NCBI GenBank assembly: GCA_964456445.1 | Contig: CAYWBI010000122.1 | Span: forward strand, 1 to 11,272 | Source of the DNA: CAYWBI01 sp964456445 | Lineage (GTDB): Bacteria > Calditrichota > Calditrichia > Calditrichales > J004 | DNA: 11,272 nucleotides | Direction of reading: 5' to 3' | Part shown: positions 7,105 through 11,272 of the stretch, one piece after another | Numbering within the stretch: the first letter of the stretch is position 1 | Layout of the letters: each line of letters starts with the position of its first letter | Made by a program: the position numbers and the translations under genes | The notes under the pieces: generated by a model | What the model was told of the DNA's origin: nothing | Seen by the model: the letters and a program-made list of their open reading frames with translations, nothing else | Databases searched by the model: none

Positions 7105-10056
7105 ATGTTCAGGTGGATACTCTTATTAATTCTGACAGCAGTACTCAGCGCTTTTTCGACGGAAACCCCATACTTTCAACAACATGTAAATTATACGGTT
7201 CAGGCGAAGTTGCACCATCTCCAACATCGGCTTTCCGTAAAGGAAAAGCTGGTTTATACCAACCATTCCCCGGACACGTTGACCACGCTCTACTTTCATC
7301 TTTATTTTAATAAATTCCGCACCGGCGCTTATACCGATGAAGGCGTTGCCCGAAATAACGATGATGGTTTTATCCAAATCGATTCCCTGTGGGTAAACGG
7401 GTATTTATCCGGCGGATACAGCATCGATCATACCCTGATGACATTGCCGCTTTCCAACGCGCTTGCCCCGGAGGATTCGATCATTTTGGATTTTAAGTAT
7501 CTTTCCCAACTGCCTCATTCTGAGGGTCGTTACGGCTTTATGGGCGATCATAACGATGTGGGTAATTGGTTGGTTGTTCCGGTTGTTTATGATCCGCGTG
7601 GCTGGCACCTGCACCAACATCTCGACAGCGAGTTTTACCAGGAATGGGGCGATTTTGATGTGCGCCTTACCGTGCCCCGGGGTTTTATTGTTGGGGCAAG
7701 CGGCGATCTGCAAAATGCGGATAGCGCCCTGCAGGATACCAGCGCTGCTGTATATCAATGTCGCATGGATAATCTTCATGACACCACACAAACGACCCAG
7801 TGGCATTATATTGCCCGCAATGTAACAGACTTTGCCTGGACCGCTGATCCGGATTACCGATACTATACAGAATACTGGCAGGGCATCGCCGTAAATTATT
7901 TGGTAATGCGCGCCAATTACAATGCCTGGAAAAAGGAAATTGGGGCAGGGCTGGGCGTAGTTCGCTTGCTTTCAAGCCTGATCGGCCCCTATCCTTACAA
8001 GCAAATAACCGTGGCGGATACCTATATCCAGGCCGGGGGCATGGAATATCCAAACATTGTTTTTATAAACACCTGGGACACGCCCCATCGTGATCCGGCT
8101 TATTTCCGGGCAGTGGTGATCCATGAAATTGCCCATAATTGGTTTTTTGGTTTGCTTGGATCAAATCAAACCGAATTCGAATGGCAGGACGAAGGCTTTA
8201 CCCAGTTCGCCGAAATCGTTTGTATGGAAAAATTGTATGGGCGCCGTGCCAACATGGGGCGTCGGCAGCATGGTTGGTTTGGTCTCTTCAACAGCGTGGA
8301 GCGCAATGACAGGGATATGAGCATGTATCATTATTTACGATTTGCGCGCTCCGGACGGGAAATTGACCCGATCAACACCATGCCGGATTGGTTTCGTAGC
8401 GGAATAAATATCGCATCCTATGATAAGATGGCCATCGTATTGGGGATGTTGGAAGATGTAATGGGCAGTAAATATTTTTGGCAAGGCATGCAAAATTATT
8501 ACAGGAGCTGGAACCATAAACATCCGCAACCCGAAGATTTTATCCGTGTGATGGAGAAAACTGCCCAAAGACCGTTGAAATGGTTTTTTGATGCATGGGT
8601 TTATCAGGTACGCACGCTGGATTTGGCTGTGGAAAAGCTAACACAAAGCAGGGCGGCGGGCGGCTATTATGCAAAAGTGTATTTGAAAAATTTAGGTGAT
8701 ATCCCGATGCCCTTCGATTTGCTGGCGGTTTTGGACAATGGGGACTCACTCCGTTTTCGGGTGCCGGTACAACCATACGGTATGCACGTTACGGAAAAAA
8801 ATTATCTGCCCTACTGGCATTTTAGTTTAAAGGAGTATATCGCCCGTTTTGTAGCGCCAGCGCCTGTAAAAAAAGTAGTTATCGATCCGCTTGGCCTGCT
8901 TGCGGATGTGGACCGGCGCAATAACAGCAGCAGCGTGTTTTCCGGTCTAAAGGTTGTTTTTATGAAACCACAATTGCGCATGCCGGCGCTTGACCGGTAC
9001 ACCGCCGAACTGTGGCCGTCGTTTTTGTACAATGATAACGAAGGCATTATGCCGGGAGTGATCTTCGATGGCAGTTATCTTAACAGTAGTGATTTTTTTA
9101 AGGGTCATATCTATTATGGCGCCCGCAACGGGCGTGTCAATCTATCGCTGCAATATCGAACGCCGTTGAGATTTATCTCTCCGCGTTTGTGGCAGGAAAT
9201 AAAACTGTATAGCGAATCCGGGGTAAGGGGGGCAAAGCTCAGATGGAACATCCCCACCAAAAAAGGCCCGGTCATCCAGGCCGGATTAACCCTGTATGAC
9301 GCTTATGATATAACCGGCCTGGCATCCGCCTGGCAAAACGGACGCTATGCCTTGCTTGATGCGGCTTACACACGACCGTTATTTGGCGCCTTGTTGCGTT
9401 TGCACGGGCGTAGCAGCCTGCAGGGCAGTGCAACATCATTTAGCCGTTTTGATGGCGCTCTGACAAAAAACTTTAGTGGGGAAGAAAGTGACTTTGCTCT
9501 AGATGTGGGTCTGCGTGCCGGCTTAGGTCTGGGCAGTTTACCGCTTCAGGAGATGTACGCCCTATCGGGCGCCAATGGCATCCGTCAATATGAAAACCCC
9601 TACTATCGCTCAAAAGGGGCGCTGCCGGTAAGCCTGCAACGCGATGGACATATTATTGATGATGAAACGGCGCGCGTCCGTGGGACCGGACTCATAGCGG
9701 GAGCACCATATCTAAGCGCAAAAAATATTACGGCATTAAGCCTGGACCTGCATATACCTGCTGTGTTTGAAATGTTTTCCATACCCGTCCTGGATCGTGT
9801 GGAAAACAGCTTCTTTGCCGATATCGGCGCCGTTTGGAATGATGACACGCCAAAGTTAAATAAATTCTATCGCAGTGCGGGGGTCTCATTTACAATAGAC
9901 GCCCCTTATCTGTTTACAAAGTTCAGCGGTCTGCATGACCTGCGCCTTGATCTCCCAATTTGGATGGACTATCCGGGCCGGGTGGAACAAAAGCTGGACT
10001 TCCGTTGGCAATTACACCTAAGTTTTGCTTTTGAACGCACGCCGTTTTTTGATTAA
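7105..10056 (+). CDS. Secreted M1-family zinc metallopeptidase fused to C-terminal beta-barrel-like domain
   Basis: This 983-aa protein starts at ATG 7105 behind AAGGAAAGAG (7091-7100), a strong ribosome-binding site. A signal peptide (FRWILLLILTAVLSAFS) is followed by the M1 N-terminal beta domain. The substrate-binding motif is AGGMEY at 310-315, a variant of GAMEN. The zinc site is HEIAHNW (H340, E341, H344) with the third ligand E363 after 18 residues (WQDEGFTQF), and Y439 in ASYDKMAIVLGML matches the family's catalytic tyrosine. All catalytic residues are therefore intact. After the Ig-like part ends around residue 600 (VVIDPLGLLADVDRR), about 370 residues remain with alternating polar/apolar strands. 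These include GANGIRQYENPYYR, FFADIGAVW, a SAGVSFTID strand, LRLDLPIW and LHLSFAFERTPFF, the layout of an Omp85/surface-antigen type barrel. I infer an outer-membrane-anchored aminopeptidase. The M1 part is certain, the barrel a reading of the sequence. Confidence 0.93.
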   Translation: MFRWILLLILTAVLSAFSTETPYFQQHVNYTVQAKLHHLQHRLSVKEKLVYTNHSPDTLTTLYFHLYFNKFRTGAYTDEGVARNNDDGFIQIDSLWVNGYLSGGYSIDHTLMTLPLSNALAPEDSIILDFKYLSQLPHSEGRYGFMGDHNDVGNWLVVPVVYDPRGWHLHQHLDSEFYQEWGDFDVRLTVPRGFIVGASGDLQNADSALQDTSAAVYQCRMDNLHDTTQTTQWHYIARNVTDFAWTADPDYRYYTEYWQGIAVNYLVMRANYNAWKKEIGAGLGVVRLLSSLIGPYPYKQITVADTYIQAGGMEYPNIVFINTWDTPHRDPAYFRAVVIHEIAHNWFFGLLGSNQTEFEWQDEGFTQFAEIVCMEKLYGRRANMGRRQHGWFGLFNSVERNDRDMSMYHYLRFARSGREIDPINTMPDWFRSGINIASYDKMAIVLGMLEDVMGSKYFWQGMQNYYRSWNHKHPQPEDFIRVMEKTAQRPLKWFFDAWVYQVRTLDLAVEKLTQSRAAGGYYAKVYLKNLGDIPMPFDLLAVLDNGDSLRFRVPVQPYGMHVTEKNYLPYWHFSLKEYIARFVAPAPVKKVVIDPLGLLADVDRRNNSSSVFSGLKVVFMKPQLRMPALDRYTAELWPSFLYNDNEGIMPGVIFDGSYLNSSDFFKGHIYYGARNGRVNLSLQYRTPLRFISPRLWQEIKLYSESGVRGAKLRWNIPTKKGPVIQAGLTLYDAYDITGLASAWQNGRYALLDAAYTRPLFGALLRLHGRSSLQGSATSFSRFDGALTKNFSGEESDFALDVGLRAGLGLGSLPLQEMYALSGANGIRQYENPYYRSKGALPVSLQRDGHIIDDETARVRGTGLIAGAPYLSAKNITALSLDLHIPAVFEMFSIPVLDRVENSFFADIGAVWNDDTPKLNKFYRSAGVSFTIDAPYLFTKFSGLHDLRLDLPIWMDYPGRVEQKLDFRWQLHLSFAFERTPFFD

Positions 10057-10103
10057 ACGGTTGTAGCCGTGATGGATGGTGGTAAATAGACAGATGGGAA
10101 ACA

Positions 10104-10127
10104 AAGATTTTCAACAGGTTAAATCTT
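10104..10127 (-). other. Weak AT-rich hairpin over the metF stop codon
   Basis: AAGATTT (10104-10110) and AAATCTT (10121-10127) form a 7-bp AT-rich stem with a 10-base loop that includes the metF stop. It lies in the 62-base space between the convergent M1 peptidase and metF genes. It lacks G-C pairs and a clean T-run, so calling it a terminator would be speculative. Confidence 0.2.
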
Positions 10128-11069
10128 AATCTGCCTTAAGAGTTTACTTATAACCTTTGAATTTTGCATGATATAAAAATGGATCGATGGCACGCTGTGG
10201 GCAAGAAGGCCTTCCACCTGTTTCAACGTCCAATCGATTCCAACATCGGTTACCTGATTGTCCGGGGCATTGTTTAGGGAATTGGTCAATTCAACGGGCA
10301 TATTAATGTAAAAATTACGCGGAATGGATGTGAGATTGGAACGTTTTGATATAATTTTTAAACCGGGGATAATGGGCACGGTTATACCAGCCTCACGACA
10401 TTTCTGTTCAAAATGAAAGAAAGCCTGATTGTCAAAAAACATTTGGCTTACAATATATGACGCACCTGCATCCACCTTTCTTTTCAGGTTTTCGATATCC
10501 GATTCAAGGTTGGGCGCTTCAAAATGTTTTTCCGGATAGCCGCCAACGCCAACGCAAAAATTGGAAGGACGCGCATCCAACAGATCGTCTTCAAGATATT
10601 TGCCCTTATTCATTTCCATTACCTGTTGCACCAAATCCGATGCATATTTATTGGCCGTCCGTCCCGATGGAATTGGTTTTTTGTAGATGGGGCTGTCGCC
10701 GCGTACGGCAAAAACATTCTTTATTTCTAAATATTGTAAATCGATCAAAAAATCTTCGGTTTCCTCGCGTGTAAAACCCAGGCATAGCATGTGGGGCACA
10801 GCATCGATGTTGTATTTTTTCTGAATCAGCGCGCAGATCCCTAAGGTTCCCGGACGCTTACGTTGTGATTTTCGTTTTAAACCGTGTGGGGTTTCTTCAT
10901 AAATAACCTCTGCGGCATGGCTGGTTATATCGATAAATGGCGGATTGAATTCGGCCAGGTCATCCACCAGGTTCAAAAGGGCTTTGATGTTGCCACCACG
11001 GCGGGGAGGAATTATTTCGAAACTGATCAGCGGCTTTGTAGCTTTTTCAAGATGTTCGGTTACCTTCAT
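10119..11069 (-). CDS. metF: 5,10-methylenetetrahydrofolate reductase
   Basis: This 316-aa flavoenzyme of the MetF type reduces 5,10-methylene-THF to 5-methyl-THF with NAD(P)H in the cytoplasm, supplying the methyl group for methionine synthesis. The TIM-barrel motifs are in order. ISFEIIPPR carries E18 (equivalent to catalytic Glu28 of the E. coli enzyme), then MLCLGF, then NVFAVRGDSP with D125 (FAD-contacting loop). CVGVGGYPEKH follows, SQMFFDNQAF with Q209 marks the folate site, and VPIIPGLKII comes near the C-terminal third. There is no C-terminal S-adenosylmethionine-regulatory domain as in eukaryotic enzymes. The ATG at 11069 fits the family N-terminus, but only a poor GGGA stands upstream. 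No methionine synthase or other methionine gene is adjacent. It converges with the M1 peptidase gene. Confidence 0.95.
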   Translation of the reverse strand: MKVTEHLEKATKPLISFEIIPPRRGGNIKALLNLVDDLAEFNPPFIDITSHAAEVIYEETPHGLKRKSQRKRPGTLGICALIQKKYNIDAVPHMLCLGFTREETEDFLIDLQYLEIKNVFAVRGDSPIYKKPIPSGRTANKYASDLVQQVMEMNKGKYLEDDLLDARPSNFCVGVGGYPEKHFEAPNLESDIENLKRKVDAGASYIVSQMFFDNQAFFHFEQKCREAGITVPIIPGLKIISKRSNLTSIPRNFYINMPVELTNSLNNAPDNQVTDVGIDWTLKQVEGLLAHSVPSIHFYIMQNSKVISKLLRQIKI

Positions 11070-11138
11070 TGCAATCCCGGATATTATGTTATGTTAAAAT
11101 TGAATAAGTAAGATCATTTGTGTCCGGTTAAAATCTCA

Positions 11139-11167
11139 AATATTAAAACGAAACCCTTAGATGTCAA
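11139..11167 (-). promoter_or_regulatory. Candidate sigma70-like promoter for metF
   Basis: On the minus strand a perfect TTGACA (11167-11162) is followed after 17 bases by AATATT (11144-11139), which matches four of six TATAAT positions. Initiation would fall near 11132, giving a leader of about 60 bases before metF. No conserved SAM or cobalamin riboswitch core is visible in the 203 bases upstream of metF. FCB bacteria often use a different promoter consensus, so this remains a candidate. Confidence 0.4.
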
Positions 11168-11202
11168 GGCCAAACGCCTGAACCAAAATAGTTGGACTTG
11201 AA

Positions 11203-11260
11203 ACAAGCTTGGCTTATGGCTTTTTGTTACTTCCCCGCCTACGCGGGGACAAGCTTTGGC
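11203..11260. repeat. Intergenic element: short direct repeats around a GC-rich hairpin
   Basis: TCCCCGC (11232-11238), the loop CTAC and GCGGGGA (11243-11249) form a 7-bp GC-rich stem-loop. It is flanked by two near-identical words, ACAAGCTTGGC (11203-11213) and ACAAGCTTTGGC (11249-11260). Bases 11219-11226 (GCTTTTTG) lie upstream. There is no T-run directly after the stem on either strand. The form resembles small dispersed intergenic repeats. It could also be the edge of a structure continuing past the window. Confidence 0.55.
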
Positions 11261-11272
11261 CAGTCAAAAAGT

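Noticed and set aside
11070..11272. SAM or cobalamin riboswitch ahead of metF
   Set aside because: metF is often controlled this way, but no conserved riboswitch core could be read on the minus strand.

Overview
This 11.3 kb window is chromosomal bacterial DNA of medium G+C with mostly housekeeping content. The likely source is a Gram-negative bacterium of the Bacteroidota/Ignavibacteriota/Calditrichota (FCB) type. The main evidence is a DUF5686-type outer-membrane protein that starts with a carboxypeptidase-regulatory-like domain, and an M1 peptidase with a signal peptide and a C-terminal region that reads as an outer-membrane beta-barrel. The phylum is inferred from gene families, not from a marker gene.

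Layout. Bases 3-1262 (+) hold the 3' end of uvrC, translationally coupled (ATGA overlap) to a helical, possibly hemerythrin-like protein of 177 aa, which overlaps a 100-aa unknown protein. Bases 1263-1470 are non-coding and contain a perfect 30-bp palindrome followed by a degenerate direct/inverted repeat. Bases 1471-2616 (+) encode an AAA ATPase with a C-terminal DUF4143 domain. Bases 2617-2863 show no convincing gene. On the minus strand, a YkgJ-type cysteine-cluster protein (5724-5293) precedes a clearly more AT-rich DUF5686-like outer-membrane protein (5224-2864). Divergent from these, DNA polymerase IV (5816-6982) is followed by a large M1 metallopeptidase (7105-10056). The convergent minus-strand gene is metF (11069-10119), with a candidate sigma70-like promoter and a dispersed-type GC-rich hairpin in its upstream region.

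The genes do not form one pathway. Nucleotide excision repair (uvrC) and translesion synthesis (dinB) are DNA-repair functions in separate units. The DUF5686 protein and the M1 peptidase are both predicted envelope proteins. metF supplies methyl-THF to methionine synthesis. I found no CRISPR array, tRNA, rRNA, transposase or phage gene. The least ordinary items are the M1 peptidase/beta-barrel fusion, the palindromic region in front of the DUF4143 ATPase, and the hemerythrin-like gene coupled to uvrC.
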